The translations under genes were made by a program, and so were the position numbers. From HK-STAS-PATE-36 sp964565615 (GTDB lineage: Bacteria > Patescibacteriota > Saccharimonadia > Saccharimonadales > JAGQNJ01), in contig CAZMFO010000021.1 in the NCBI GenBank assembly GCA_964565615.1, positions 1 through 12,811 on the forward strand: DNA of 12,811 nt, written 5' to 3'. Below the pieces are notes generated by a model. It worked only from the letters and a program-made list of their open reading frames with translations. It made no database searches and was not told the origin of the DNA. Below, one piece after another: positions 4,928-12,658 of this stretch; the stretch's first letter is position 1, and each line of letters opens with the position of its first letter.

Positions 4928-5323
4928 ATGGTTATAGTTAAACACTGGATGGAAACAAGTGGAAATAAAGAATGTTTTCGTGTTCAGATTTGCTCTGATG
5001 CAACATTTTTAGTTGCAGGCCAAGACCCCGACGATGCCAGACAGGTTGTAATAGATTATTGCAACGATAATCGGTTTTTGGGGCTTGATCCAGAAATGAT
5101 GTTCCCGCACGCAATCGAAAGCACTACAGTCCCTGAGAAAGAAAGTCGGGCTTTAACAGTTTCGTCCCACCAACTTAGAACAGGAATGCCACTTTTGACA
5201 GTGTACAGAAGCCGATCAAAGAACGACGACTATCCGAATCCCGATGAGGTTGGACAAATACAAGTATTGCCAAATCAGCTAGCACTTTTTGGGGTAGATA
5301 GAAGTGTTAAGCTGGTGTCGTAA
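4928..5323 (+). CDS. Unknown 131-aa protein
   Basis: A soluble protein that I cannot assign. It begins MVIVKHWMETSGNKECFRVQ and alternates short beta-like stretches with an acidic helix (DPDDARQVVIDYC, about 34-46), suggesting a small alpha/beta domain. No signal peptide. No Shine-Dalgarno precedes the ATG; a weak extended -10 (TG-T-TATTTT, 4898-4906) would leave a leader of about 15 bases. The 192 bp before it (4736-4927) contain no other convincing gene. It stands alone between the split membrane gene and tRNA-Thr. Codon usage resembles its neighbours. Confidence 0.7.
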   Translation: MVIVKHWMETSGNKECFRVQICSDATFLVAGQDPDDARQVVIDYCNDNRFLGLDPEMMFPHAIESTTVPEKESRALTVSSHQLRTGMPLLTVYRSRSKNDDYPNPDEVGQIQVLPNQLALFGVDRSVKLVS

Positions 5324-5351
5324 ATCAAATGTCGAAATTTATTATGACATC

Positions 5352-5360
5352 TGTTAAAAT
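5352..5360 (+). promoter_or_regulatory. Extended -10 promoter of tRNA-Thr(GGU)
   Basis: TG-T-TAAAAT is the same nonamer as in the cargo-operon promoter. A weak -35-like TCGAAA lies 17 bp upstream (5332-5337). The predicted start near 5367 is five bases before the tRNA. Confidence 0.7.
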
Positions 5361-5371
5361 CTAGTAGATAT

Positions 5372-5446
<75 letters not shown>

Positions 5447-5466
5447 TTGAAATATACTGAGCAATC

Positions 5467-5475
5467 TGTTACAAT
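5467..5475 (+). promoter_or_regulatory. Extended -10 promoter, leaderless
   Basis: TG-T-TACAAT is followed by six bases and then ATG at 5482, so the start codon is at the predicted +1. It drives the PspC-domain gene and bL33. Confidence 0.72.
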
Positions 5476-5481
5476 TAACCA

Positions 5482-5709
5482 ATGCCAAAATTGCTATACA
5501 AGTCAGAAGACGATAAAAAGTTGGATGGGGTTTGTGCCGGTCTTGCAGAATATTTTGATACTGACCCAACATTGCTTAGGGCAGTTTTTCCATTTCTGAC
5601 AATCTTAACCGGTGTTTTCCCGGGTTTATTAGGGTACTTAGTATTATCAATCATTATGCCTAAGAAAAGTGAGGTAAAGACAAATGGCAAAAAAATCAGC
5701 AAAACGTAA
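5482..5709 (+). CDS. PspC-domain small membrane protein
   Basis: The 75 aa are almost wholly a PspC domain. It begins LYKSEDDKKLDGVCAGLAEYF, with the typical DGVCAGLAEYFDTDPTLLRA stretch at about 15-34. A membrane segment (about 35-59: FPFLTILTGVFPGLLGYLVLSIIMP) and a lysine-rich cytoplasmic tail follow. PspC-type proteins take part in envelope-stress responses elsewhere; no pspA or pspB neighbour is seen, so its role here is open. The last 26 bp overlap the bL33 gene, whose Shine-Dalgarno GAGG (5671-5674) lies inside this frame, so the two are co-transcribed and coupled. The start follows the leaderless promoter. Confidence 0.88.
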   Translation: MPKLLYKSEDDKKLDGVCAGLAEYFDTDPTLLRAVFPFLTILTGVFPGLLGYLVLSIIMPKKSEVKTNGKKISKT

Positions 5710-5890
5710 GATTATTGGTTTAGTTTCTGAGGCTTCTGGTAACAGAAATTACTACACAAAGAAGAATCATCAAAATACTCCAGACAAGCTAGAACTAAAA
5801 AAGTACGATCCTAAACTCCGAAAGCACGTCTTGTTTGTTGAGACTAAGAAAAATCTAGGTCGCAACGAAGTAAAAGCCAAAAAACGATAG
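5684..5890 (+). CDS. rpmG: Large-subunit ribosomal protein bL33, cysteine-free
   Basis: The 68-aa basic protein carries the bL33 signature NRNYYTKKNHQNTPDKLELKKYDPKLRKH and FVETK. The two CxxC zinc pairs of the C+ form are absent: the sequence reads SEASGNRN and YDPKLRKH at those places, so it is a C- type that does not bind zinc. A C-terminal extension of about 13 residues (NLGRNEVKAKKR) goes beyond the usual 50-55 aa. GAGG lies nine bases upstream. Second gene of the PspC operon, an unusual pairing that probably reflects genome compaction. Confidence 0.92.
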   Translation: MAKKSAKRKIIGLVSEASGNRNYYTKKNHQNTPDKLELKKYDPKLRKHVLFVETKKNLGRNEVKAKKR

Positions 5891-5912
5891 AAACCTAACG
5901 TTGGTTTTATTA
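5891..5912 (+). terminator. Possible weak terminator after bL33
   Basis: AAACC (5891-5895) pairs with GGTTT (5903-5907) around a 7-nt loop and is followed by a short T-rich stretch. The stem is weak. Confidence 0.3.
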
Positions 5913-5928
5913 CAACACTTTTTTACAT

Positions 5929-5965
5929 CTGTTATGCTTGACAATTAATTCATAACAGGTATGCT
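5929..5965 (+). promoter_or_regulatory. Promoter with flanking dyad for the Rpf/LysM gene
   Basis: TTGACA (5938-5943), a 16-bp spacer and TATGCT (5960-5965) form a promoter with a predicted start near 5972 and a leader of about 105 nt. The -35 is embedded between inverted repeats CTGTTATG (5929-5936) and CATAACAG (5951-5958), whose centres are about two helical turns apart, as in a dimeric repressor site. CTGTTATGCT is also itself an extended -10 (TG-T-TATGCT), so two overlapping promoters are possible. Confidence 0.55.
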
Positions 5966-6077
5966 GGAATTTGTGTCTTTTTTTGTGAGGAAAATGTGCA
6001 CAACGACCCCAAATGACAAATTTTTAACATTAGCGATCATACGAGGGTAATTACAATAAGGTATAAGGAGGAATATA

Positions 6078-6746
6078 ATGCGTAAAACCGTGTTAGCGGG
6101 TTTGTTGGTGGCGGGTATAGTTCTGCTTGTTAATAAACCTACAGCAAATGCACAAGATGAAGGAGCAGGACAAAATCAAAATACAAACACAACATCACAA
6201 CAAGTTATCGTAGAGGTAGAAAAAGGCGATAACCTATCAAAAATTGCCAATAAACATCAGACAACTTATGTCCGATTGTTTGATGCCAACGAGCATATTA
6301 AAGACCCCGACATAATTCATCCCGGAGAGAAAGTTAGAATCCCAGATCAGAGTGAGCAACTAGCCAGCAGGACAATACCGGCAGAAATAAAGCCAGTTGC
6401 GACAAATAAACCAAAAGCACAACAAGGAGTTAAATCAAGTCGGGCGATTACTAGAACGCCCAAGACAAGCTCAAAACCACAAAAAGCTCAATCTGTTCAG
6501 GTGGCGAGTGGTAGTGTTTGGGACGATTTAGCACGATGCGAATCGGGTGGCAACTGGGCGATAAATACAGGTAATGGCTACTATGGTGGGCTACAATTTA
6601 CCGCCTCAACATGGAAGGCTGTCGGTGGTTCGGGCTTACCACACCAAAATAGTAAAGAAGAACAAATACACAGAGCACAAATACTTCAAGCTCGCAGTGG
6701 GTGGGGTCAATGGCCTGCCTGTACGAAAAAACTAGGATTGCGATAG
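6078..6746 (+). CDS. Secreted LysM + Rpf-type muralytic protein
   Basis: The 222 aa begin with a signal peptide (about 1-26, cleavage near NANA-Q). A LysM peptidoglycan-binding domain follows at about 42-89 (VEKGDNLSKIANKH...IIHPGEKVRIP), then a Lys/Pro/Thr-rich linker (95-145). The C-terminal Rpf-like domain is about 146-222. It has the lysozyme-fold motif WDDLARCESGGNW with catalytic E155, YYGGLQFTASTW, and paired cysteines C154 and C215 (WPAC). Rpf domains are typical of Actinobacteria, where they cleave peptidoglycan and help revive dormant cells. Here it could remodel the cell's own wall or act on an actinobacterial host wall (inference). The start has a strong AAGGAGG six bases upstream, unlike the leaderless genes nearby. 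Confidence 0.93.
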   Translation: MRKTVLAGLLVAGIVLLVNKPTANAQDEGAGQNQNTNTTSQQVIVEVEKGDNLSKIANKHQTTYVRLFDANEHIKDPDIIHPGEKVRIPDQSEQLASRTIPAEIKPVATNKPKAQQGVKSSRAITRTPKTSSKPQKAQSVQVASGSVWDDLARCESGGNWAINTGNGYYGGLQFTASTWKAVGGSGLPHQNSKEEQIHRAQILQARSGWGQWPACTKKLGLR

Positions 6747-6769
6747 CAATCACTGCAGACAATAAGAAA

Positions 6770-6799
6770 AGCCGAGTCGCTCACAAACTCGGCTATTTT
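6770..6799 (+). terminator. Terminator after the Rpf/LysM gene
   Basis: AGCCGAGT (6770-6777) pairs with ACTCGGCT (6787-6794) and is followed by ATTTT. An A-run precedes the stem, so it may also work in the other direction. Confidence 0.75.
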
Positions 6800-6819
6800 C
6801 CTATTGATTAACATAAACA

Positions 6820-6847
6820 TTGTTATTGTTGATATTTTGTTTATACT
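6820..6847 (+). promoter_or_regulatory. Promoter of the propeller-like protein gene
   Basis: TTGTTA (6820-6825), a 16-bp spacer and TATACT (6842-6847). The predicted start near 6854 leaves a 22-nt leader containing GAGGA (6864-6868), seven bases before the TTG start. Confidence 0.5.
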
Positions 6848-6875
6848 ATAAGCATACCTACTTGAGGATTAACAA

Positions 6876-7994
6876 TTGCGAAAAAAGTTACAAGATATCC
6901 GTTCTAAATTATGGCAGGCTAAACGACCTATTCTTATTTTGCTTATCGTCGGCGTCGTCGGGGCAGTATGGCTCTTGCTGACAAGCGCAGCGACTTATAG
7001 TGTTTCTCTTGAGCCAGAAGGTGGTAACTTATCAAATAGTTCAATGAAACAGCCGGCGTCTGACGCCTCAGGGGGGCATTATGTTAAATTTGGGCAGAGC
7101 ACCCCCAGCACATTACCACCTATGCAGATTGGCTCTACTCTAAACAGACTAGGAGATCCAGACACAAGCGGTAAAATTAATGAAGCATCGGGTCTGGTTG
7201 TCTCGCGAAAGAACAATTCTGGGACAATTTTTTGGACTCATAATGACTCTGGGGGTAGAAATGAAATTTATGCCATTGCCCAAAATAAAAGCATACTGGC
7301 GACCGTTACTTTGTCTGGGGCACAAAATAACGATTGGGAAGACATAGCCATAGGACCCGGTCCAGATAGCAACAAAGATTACCTATATGTAGCAAACATA
7401 GGGTCATCGTCGTCTAACCCTAGAGAAATCTATCGTATTCAGGAGCCGTCGGTTAACATTAATCAGTCTGGTCAAAACATTACCATAGCCTCTAATCAGG
7501 TTGAGGTATTCCATTTTAATTCTCCGATAGATGACTCAGAAGGTTTCTTTGTTGACCCCATAACCGGGGACGGCTATTTGTTTCAAAAAATTGGTAGCAG
7601 TAGCTCTCGCCCCCGTAGCAGTACAGTCTATACTATACCCGCCTCTCAGTTTAGAAATGGCGGTGGCGCATTATCACCACAACTAGTCGCTACCATTACT
7701 ACCATAAAAAACTCCGGAAACCCCGGTGGAATTACTGGGGCAGATATATCATCAGACGGAAAGTACTTCGTAATATGCAATTACGAGGAGCTATGGGGGT
7801 GGCCGGTAAATCGTTCGGCTGGAGAGACAGTATCAAGCTCTTTAATTAGGTACAGCGAGGGGCCATTTTATCGCAGGTTTGCCTCTGGATGGGGATCGGA
7901 ATCCATTACATTTAGTGTTGATAGACAAAAGATATACACTCTTCCTGAAGGCGCTAGTGCAAATCTGGTTTCTGTAGATCTAACATACCAATAA
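6876..7994 (+). CDS. Membrane-anchored extracellular propeller-like protein
   Basis: The 372 aa start at TTG, supported by GAGGA seven bases upstream; no ATG is available nearby in frame. A basic cytoplasmic N-terminus (1-17) leads to one membrane segment (about 18-38). A Ser/Gly-rich linker (YSVSLEPEGGNLSNSS) and a large outer domain follow. The motifs NEASGLVVS (101-110), FWTHNDSGG (119-127), NDWEDIAIGPGPD (152-164) and YLYVANIGSS (169-178) match secreted actinobacterial hypothetical proteins of beta-propeller type; I know no established activity. Aspartate-rich loops might bind metal. It has its own promoter and lies between the Rpf and 161-aa genes, in the surface-protein block. Confidence 0.82.
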   Translation: MRKKLQDIRSKLWQAKRPILILLIVGVVGAVWLLLTSAATYSVSLEPEGGNLSNSSMKQPASDASGGHYVKFGQSTPSTLPPMQIGSTLNRLGDPDTSGKINEASGLVVSRKNNSGTIFWTHNDSGGRNEIYAIAQNKSILATVTLSGAQNNDWEDIAIGPGPDSNKDYLYVANIGSSSSNPREIYRIQEPSVNINQSGQNITIASNQVEVFHFNSPIDDSEGFFVDPITGDGYLFQKIGSSSSRPRSSTVYTIPASQFRNGGGALSPQLVATITTIKNSGNPGGITGADISSDGKYFVICNYEELWGWPVNRSAGETVSSSLIRYSEGPFYRRFASGWGSESITFSVDRQKIYTLPEGASANLVSVDLTYQ

Positions 7995-8050
7995 GCACTA
8001 AGTTATACATATTTAATCAGAGGTTGGCCAAAATACTGATAAACAAAGTT

Positions 8051-8059
8051 TGCTATACT
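8051..8059 (+). promoter_or_regulatory. Extended -10 promoter, leaderless
   Basis: TG-C-TATACT is followed by seven bases and then ATG at 8067. No Shine-Dalgarno is present. Confidence 0.68.
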
Positions 8060-8066
8060 TAACACT

Positions 8067-8552
8067 ATGAGCAAAAAATCACTCATTGTTGTTGTGGTAG
8101 TGTTGTTCGCTACTGTATTAGCAACAGCTTATTTTTTTCTAATTAAGTTGCGAACAAATGATGATTTATATTCTATTAGCTCGGTCGTAGAACAAAAAAT
8201 AACTTTTTTGCGAGATGCAGTAAAATCTTCTGGCTTGGCTCCAGACACAGTCCAATCAGGAACCCAAAATGAATGCCGATCAGGCCTTAACACAAGAGAT
8301 GGGAGCTTTCAGCAAAGCTATTCTTTTGCGGTACCTTTGGCAGGGAAAGATGCCTCTGATAAACTGGTAAAAATTCTGCAGGAGGAGCTTGCAAAAGATA
8401 AGTCGCTTAAGATAGAAGAACAAAAGGTGGTCGACCTAGCTGGTGTTAGCGATCTGCGCATAACAACCAAAGGTTATGTCATTAGGCTTACTCATAATAT
8501 AGATGGGTCGGTCGCCACAGTTAGCGGAAGTACAGACTGCCTAAACCCCTAA
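8067..8552 (+). CDS. Membrane-anchored 161-aa protein, function unknown
   Basis: A short basic start (MSKKS), one membrane segment (about 5-27) and an exported domain of about 130 aa. It has just two cysteines, C70 (NECRSG) and C158 (STDCLN), placed to form a disulfide. Alternating beta and helix stretches (DASDKLVKILQEELAKD, then LRITTKGYVIRLTHN) suggest a small alpha/beta fold. I do not recognise a family. It is monocistronic by its leaderless promoter and lies between the propeller-like gene and the sortase gene. Confidence 0.78.
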   Translation: MSKKSLIVVVVVLFATVLATAYFFLIKLRTNDDLYSISSVVEQKITFLRDAVKSSGLAPDTVQSGTQNECRSGLNTRDGSFQQSYSFAVPLAGKDASDKLVKILQEELAKDKSLKIEEQKVVDLAGVSDLRITTKGYVIRLTHNIDGSVATVSGSTDCLNP

Positions 8553-8680
8553 TAATTATCTTTGGGGCGTACAAGATCTAACAATTCTTTGTCAGGCTCA
8601 TAATGTAGCGAATAACTTCTCTATTGATAGTATTTAACTATAGACTAATAATGCGATTACTGTTTATGTATAGTCTGCGA

Positions 8681-8686
8681 TATAAT
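8681..8686 (+). promoter_or_regulatory. -10 box TATAAT of the sortase operon
   Basis: A consensus TATAAT lies 12 bases before the ATG at 8699, giving a leader of only about six bases. The -35 region is poor (TTACTG at 8657-8662). It decides the start: the in-frame ATG codons further upstream lie before or within this promoter. Confidence 0.55.
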
Positions 8687-8698
8687 ACTTATGTAAAT

Positions 8699-9694
8699 AT
8701 GTCTAACTATAGAAGCGAGTCAGGTAATCAATTTATAAGTTCGTCATCTCAAGCAGACAGTATAAGTGGTGACAAAAATACAGAGAGCGCACAAACTACA
8801 CAGTCTAGTTTAAAGAACATAGGGTGGTTAACATCCGTGTCCACTAATCAAGAATCTGAATCTAACTTATCAAGTCAGTCCAAAACATTGGAGAATGGCC
8901 AAACCAATGAGCACCCTTACCTAGGTCTATCAATGTCATCAACAATGTCGGCTGTAAATGAAGGTAATGTTAAACAATCAAGACTACCTGCTTGGTTGCG
9001 ACTTAAATCGTTGCTTAGCAAGGGTAATAGTCAATCCCTAATAACCGAACAAAAAGGAGTGGGTGGCCGTAATCCCCTACGATTGGTTAATAACTTGCTG
9101 TTGGTTGTCCTAGTACTTATAAATGGTTATGTGATATTGACACCGCTACTGCCTCAAATACTTTATTCAGATACTATTAATACAGAGGAACGCAAGCAAC
9201 TAGAGCAGGCTATTTTTAATGGCAGAAGTGTTTCAGATACTGTCGACGGACAAGACCCAAAAAGCCCCCTTAGCACAGCACAAAATATAGTTAACAGCGT
9301 TATCATACCTTCTTTAGTTCTTGATCAACCGATTATAGAAGGTCAAAATTCTGTTACAGCCTTAAGAAAAGGAGTATGGAGGTGGCCCGGTAGTAGCACT
9401 CCAGATAAAGGAGGCAACACCGTGCTAGCGGGTCATCGATTTACTTATAACAAACCGCAAGGTGCCTTTTATTTCTTAGACAAGGTAAAGATTAACGATA
9501 TGGTTGGAGTTATTTGGGATAACAAAACATACTTGTATAAAATCATAGATGTTAAAACAGTTAGCACAAGCCAGACTGCTATTCTTGGCCCAACAGCATA
9601 TCCAAGACTGACCCTATACACTTGCACACCTCTTTGGAACCCCAAAGATAGACTTGTTGTAGTAGGAGAGCTTCAGAAAGAGGTAAATTTATGA
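8699..9694 (+). CDS. Class-E-like sortase with long cytoplasmic tail
   Basis: A membrane-bound cysteine transpeptidase that cleaves sorting signals and joins surface proteins to the wall or to each other. From the start at 8699 it is 331 aa. It has a Ser/Gln/Asn-rich, low-complexity N-terminal region (about 1-125), one membrane segment (about 128-152) and an outer sortase domain (about 220-331). Catalytic residues are visible: H246 in VLAGHRF, C309 in TLYTCTP and R318 in KDRLVV. The long disordered cytoplasmic tail is unusual for a sortase. The stop overlaps the start of a 36-aa membrane protein by ATGA. It converges with a surface protein ending in a FANTG signal, a likely substrate, close to the LAXTG motif known for class E. 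Class assignment is inferred from motifs. Confidence 0.9.
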   Translation: MSNYRSESGNQFISSSSQADSISGDKNTESAQTTQSSLKNIGWLTSVSTNQESESNLSSQSKTLENGQTNEHPYLGLSMSSTMSAVNEGNVKQSRLPAWLRLKSLLSKGNSQSLITEQKGVGGRNPLRLVNNLLLVVLVLINGYVILTPLLPQILYSDTINTEERKQLEQAIFNGRSVSDTVDGQDPKSPLSTAQNIVNSVIIPSLVLDQPIIEGQNSVTALRKGVWRWPGSSTPDKGGNTVLAGHRFTYNKPQGAFYFLDKVKINDMVGVIWDNKTYLYKIIDVKTVSTSQTAILGPTAYPRLTLYTCTPLWNPKDRLVVVGELQKEVNL

Positions 9695-9801
9695 AGGAGA
9701 AACGCTTGTTTATAGTGTTATGCTTACTGATTGTTCTGAGCTTAATGCTTATGTGGTACATTTCTCAAAATGCTGTCAATACTCTAGATTCTTCTCTATA
9801 G
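9691..9801 (+). CDS. 36-aa membrane microprotein coupled to the sortase
   Basis: It starts MKEKRLFIVLCLLIVL and is nearly all one membrane segment (about 6-25), with a short polar end (SQNAVNTLDSSL). The ATG overlaps the sortase stop (ATGA), and AAAGAGG stands seven bases before it, so translation is coupled. It ends 27 bp before the convergent surface-protein gene. It may assist or regulate the sortase, or be a bystander; no homologue is recognised. Confidence 0.6.
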   Translation: MKEKRLFIVLCLLIVLSLMLMWYISQNAVNTLDSSL

Positions 9802-9828
9802 TTACTGTGTCAATAGCTAGGGTAACAG

Positions 9829-12606
9829 TTATTTAGAACGACTGTTTCGGCGCGAGACAATAAAGAACGCAACTCCTCCAGAAATCAGCAAAATAGCTGT
9901 CAGTATACTAGCAACGAGTGCCTGCCCTGTATTAGCAAAAACTGTTGCTATCTTATTACTTGTTGGGGCTGGCGTAGCAGGAGGTGTTGTTGGATTATTA
10001 GTATTTGTTTGCGGATTTGGAGGATTTACGGGCGGGTTATTTTCTACAGGTTCTTCTACAGGATCATTAACACTTGCCACAGTAGTAAAGCCGAAATCTA
10101 AAGTATGATCATTAGCACCTGTCGCACCGGTAGCAAATGTTATTATTGCTGGGTTAGTGGCAGACAACTGCAGGCCACTACTCAATGGAATCGCACTAGA
10201 ATCATTTTGACTACTTCCATAGTTTATCCTTGATTCAGGAGTGGTCAGTGAAAGACCTTGGAGTCGGTCCTGACTAGAGTAGTCAGACTCTGTTCTTAGC
10301 TCAAGGCGAAAGCCCTGAGTATTTGCAGTCAAGCTTGATATTCCGTACTTATGACTAGCGGAACTTTCAATTACGGCCCCGTTTTCATCCTGAGCCCGAT
10401 TAGAGAACAAATAGTTGCCATTTTGATCTGTTATAGCGGTCGCCAATACTGTTCCATTGGCGTCAACTAAGGTAACAGTTACGCCGGGTATTACTGGTTC
10501 ATTTGAATCTTGTATGCCGTTACTATTTATATCTTCCCATACCAAATTACCAACCTCTATTGGAGCAGAAGAACAAATTGCTATAACATCTCCTGTGCCA
10601 TTTGCTTTACCAAAATATGGATTACCAACTGAATCTGGGTAGTTGCTTCGGAACAGCCTATAAGCATTGCTTTTTGTTCCGTCTTCGCTATTGTACCAAC
10701 GCAATCCACCACTCCATGCACCCTCAATAATGCCATTCAATGGATTCATACTTGAACTGACAACAGTATCAAAGCCCGGTACTTGTGCTAAACTACCCTG
10801 TGCCCCCTCATCATGATAAATGGGGTTATTGTTGTCATCGGCAAAATAATCAAAGTTATAAAATTCGTAGTCGCCGGGTCCTTGAGGTAAGCCATTAACC
10901 ACTGCATGAACGCCACTGCTTCCCGGACCCTTGCCATCACATAAACCAGCATTTTCTAAAACATATTTTCCTCCAACCAAACACGCTCTTAATATGTCGC
11001 CTGTGCTTGTTGCGGCATACAATGTCCCATCGCCGTTAGCGGTATTAAACGCCTGGTATCCCATTTGATCACCATATCGATCGCGAATACCTATTGTCAT
11101 ACTTCCATTAGAGCCAAATACTATATCCGATAACATTGGTTGAGGAGCAGTTAAGATCTTTAACCCGCTAGGCAACGGTGGCTTATCGTCATTAACGAGC
11201 GAGTCATTAAATGTGTCAATCCACGGGAGCCAATTTGCTCTGTGGGGGCAGCCAGTATCGTTATTGCCATTAGAGCAAGATCGCCCATAATTTAACGGAA
11301 ACTCAATAGTTGGTACTGTAGAAAATTGCATCGTTGATGGGTTAAAGCTGTAGATATAAGCACGCAAATTGGCCAAATCTCTACTTGTTTGCGCCGAGCA
11401 AACCAGCCCTACATAACCAACACTCTGATAATAAGTTACAGCAAAGGGTCTCACATCATTTATTTCACATATTTGGTGTTGTCCAGAGGCACTACCCATT
11501 GGCAAAGCATCGACACCGCTGTTGGGCAACCCAAGAGGCAAGTCATAAGATGAGACCGAAGGAGTCGTATCTAGGTTGCTAATCTTATAAAGCTTACGGT
11601 CATTTAAATTTACTGTTACTAAAGAGTCGTTGCTTGAATTATTTAGATCTGGGATTAATGATAGTCCACCAAGGCTTCGTTTGCCAACAGCACTAAAAGA
11701 AAATTCGTCGCGAGCCCAGCAAAGATTAGAACTAACACTAGTTTGACCATCAACCGAATTACAGTTCGTATCGCTTATGGGATGTGGATTAGTGCCGGTG
11801 TTGGGTATTGTTGCTTTAAGAACTGGGCTTGTCGTTCCCGATCCGTTTGTTGGCACAGCGGATTCATAGATCGCACCAAGACCATCAGGACCAAAATCGG
11901 CATGACGCTTCATATACGCTCCACTAAAAACTGTATTTGACGATCGCCTATATGTCAGTCCCCAGACTGTGCCGGCCTGTCCTACCGTACCCATCTTCAT
12001 AGGTGGGGTTGTTGTCCCTGTTATATTAAACGGAAACCCAACAATAGCATCTTTACCAGAGTTTTGGTTAGATATAGACCCAAAACTGTGACAAGAAGTG
12101 GCTAAACTAGGGTTATTCTGACAGAATTCATCTGGTCTATATACACCCAAGTTAGCAACTCCACCAGATGCCACAAATTGAGTAGTAGATTGATTGTCAG
12201 CTCCTAGTTGCGAAGGGTGTGTATCTGTTGGCAGGCTAGAAAATTCTACTCTATACCTAGAATCAGTACAACTGCCCATATCTAATGTGTACTCACCTAG
12301 AGAATTTGTAGTTTTTGTATCACATAATTGTCCGTCTGCACCAAAAGCTTTAACTACAACGCCTTCTATACCTCTCTCTGAAGCGACGGAAGGATTGATA
12401 GTCTGCCAATTTTCGCGCCTACCATTACCATTAAAATCATTAAATACAGCACCGCTAATATTTGAGCTATCTGCAAAACTACTTATTAAAACAACTACTC
12501 CACAAACGCCAAATATAAGCGCAATAAAACTGCCACGAATCAGATTGCGTTTTTTTACAGGTGCATTTTGATATTTATCCTTTAAAGAACCGACAATTTT
12601 TTTCAT
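9829..12606 (-). CDS. 925-aa surface protein with SdrD-B-like repeats and FANTG sorting signal
   Basis: The N-terminus is basic with one hydrophobic segment (about 24-45), acting as signal or anchor. A first SdrD-B-like domain follows (ISGAVFNDFNGNGRREN..., about 50-150; the acidic NGNG loop suggests calcium). The large central region (about 190-680) contains VWGLTYRRSSNTVFSGAY and HADFGPDGLGAIY, resembling propeller-type surface proteins. A second SdrD-B-like domain (VGNLVWEDINSNGIQDSNEP) lies at about 690-830. A Pro/Thr/Asn stalk leads to FANTG (890-894), about 24 hydrophobic residues and RRNSRSK: a complete wall-sorting signal with FANTG in place of LPXTG. GGAGG lies 11 bases before the ATG. 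It may be a host-contact adhesin (inference). Confidence 0.92.
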   Translation of the reverse strand: MKKIVGSLKDKYQNAPVKKRNLIRGSFIALIFGVCGVVVLISSFADSSNISGAVFNDFNGNGRRENWQTINPSVASERGIEGVVVKAFGADGQLCDTKTTNSLGEYTLDMGSCTDSRYRVEFSSLPTDTHPSQLGADNQSTTQFVASGGVANLGVYRPDEFCQNNPSLATSCHSFGSISNQNSGKDAIVGFPFNITGTTTPPMKMGTVGQAGTVWGLTYRRSSNTVFSGAYMKRHADFGPDGLGAIYESAVPTNGSGTTSPVLKATIPNTGTNPHPISDTNCNSVDGQTSVSSNLCWARDEFSFSAVGKRSLGGLSLIPDLNNSSNDSLVTVNLNDRKLYKISNLDTTPSVSSYDLPLGLPNSGVDALPMGSASGQHQICEINDVRPFAVTYYQSVGYVGLVCSAQTSRDLANLRAYIYSFNPSTMQFSTVPTIEFPLNYGRSCSNGNNDTGCPHRANWLPWIDTFNDSLVNDDKPPLPSGLKILTAPQPMLSDIVFGSNGSMTIGIRDRYGDQMGYQAFNTANGDGTLYAATSTGDILRACLVGGKYVLENAGLCDGKGPGSSGVHAVVNGLPQGPGDYEFYNFDYFADDNNNPIYHDEGAQGSLAQVPGFDTVVSSSMNPLNGIIEGAWSGGLRWYNSEDGTKSNAYRLFRSNYPDSVGNPYFGKANGTGDVIAICSSAPIEVGNLVWEDINSNGIQDSNEPVIPGVTVTLVDANGTVLATAITDQNGNYLFSNRAQDENGAVIESSASHKYGISSLTANTQGFRLELRTESDYSSQDRLQGLSLTTPESRINYGSSQNDSSAIPLSSGLQLSATNPAIITFATGATGANDHTLDFGFTTVASVNDPVEEPVENNPPVNPPNPQTNTNNPTTPPATPAPTSNKIATVFANTGQALVASILTAILLISGGVAFFIVSRRNSRSK

Positions 12607-12642
12607 TAATCTTCAATCCTCCATACCCCTTAGTTGCCTTGT

Positions 12643-12658
12643 TAGACAAAATTGTCTA
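12643..12658. promoter_or_regulatory. Perfect dyad upstream of the surface-protein gene
   Basis: TAGACAA-AA-TTGTCTA is a perfect 16-bp dyad, 37 bp upstream of the start codon and downstream of AT-rich -10-like sequence, so it should overlap or follow the transcript start. A repressor operator is the likeliest reading. The rest of 12607-12811 is AT-rich, with no gene visible. Confidence 0.5.

Noticed and set aside
9801..9846. Terminator between the converging microprotein and surface-protein genes
   Set aside because: Only short, mutually exclusive stems (such as AACAGT/ACTGTT) with no T-run were found.
12194..12571. 125-codon plus-strand frame
   Set aside because: It is the opposite-strand shadow of the 925-aa surface protein, with no start signals. 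Frames at 10457, 11385 and 11743 are the same.
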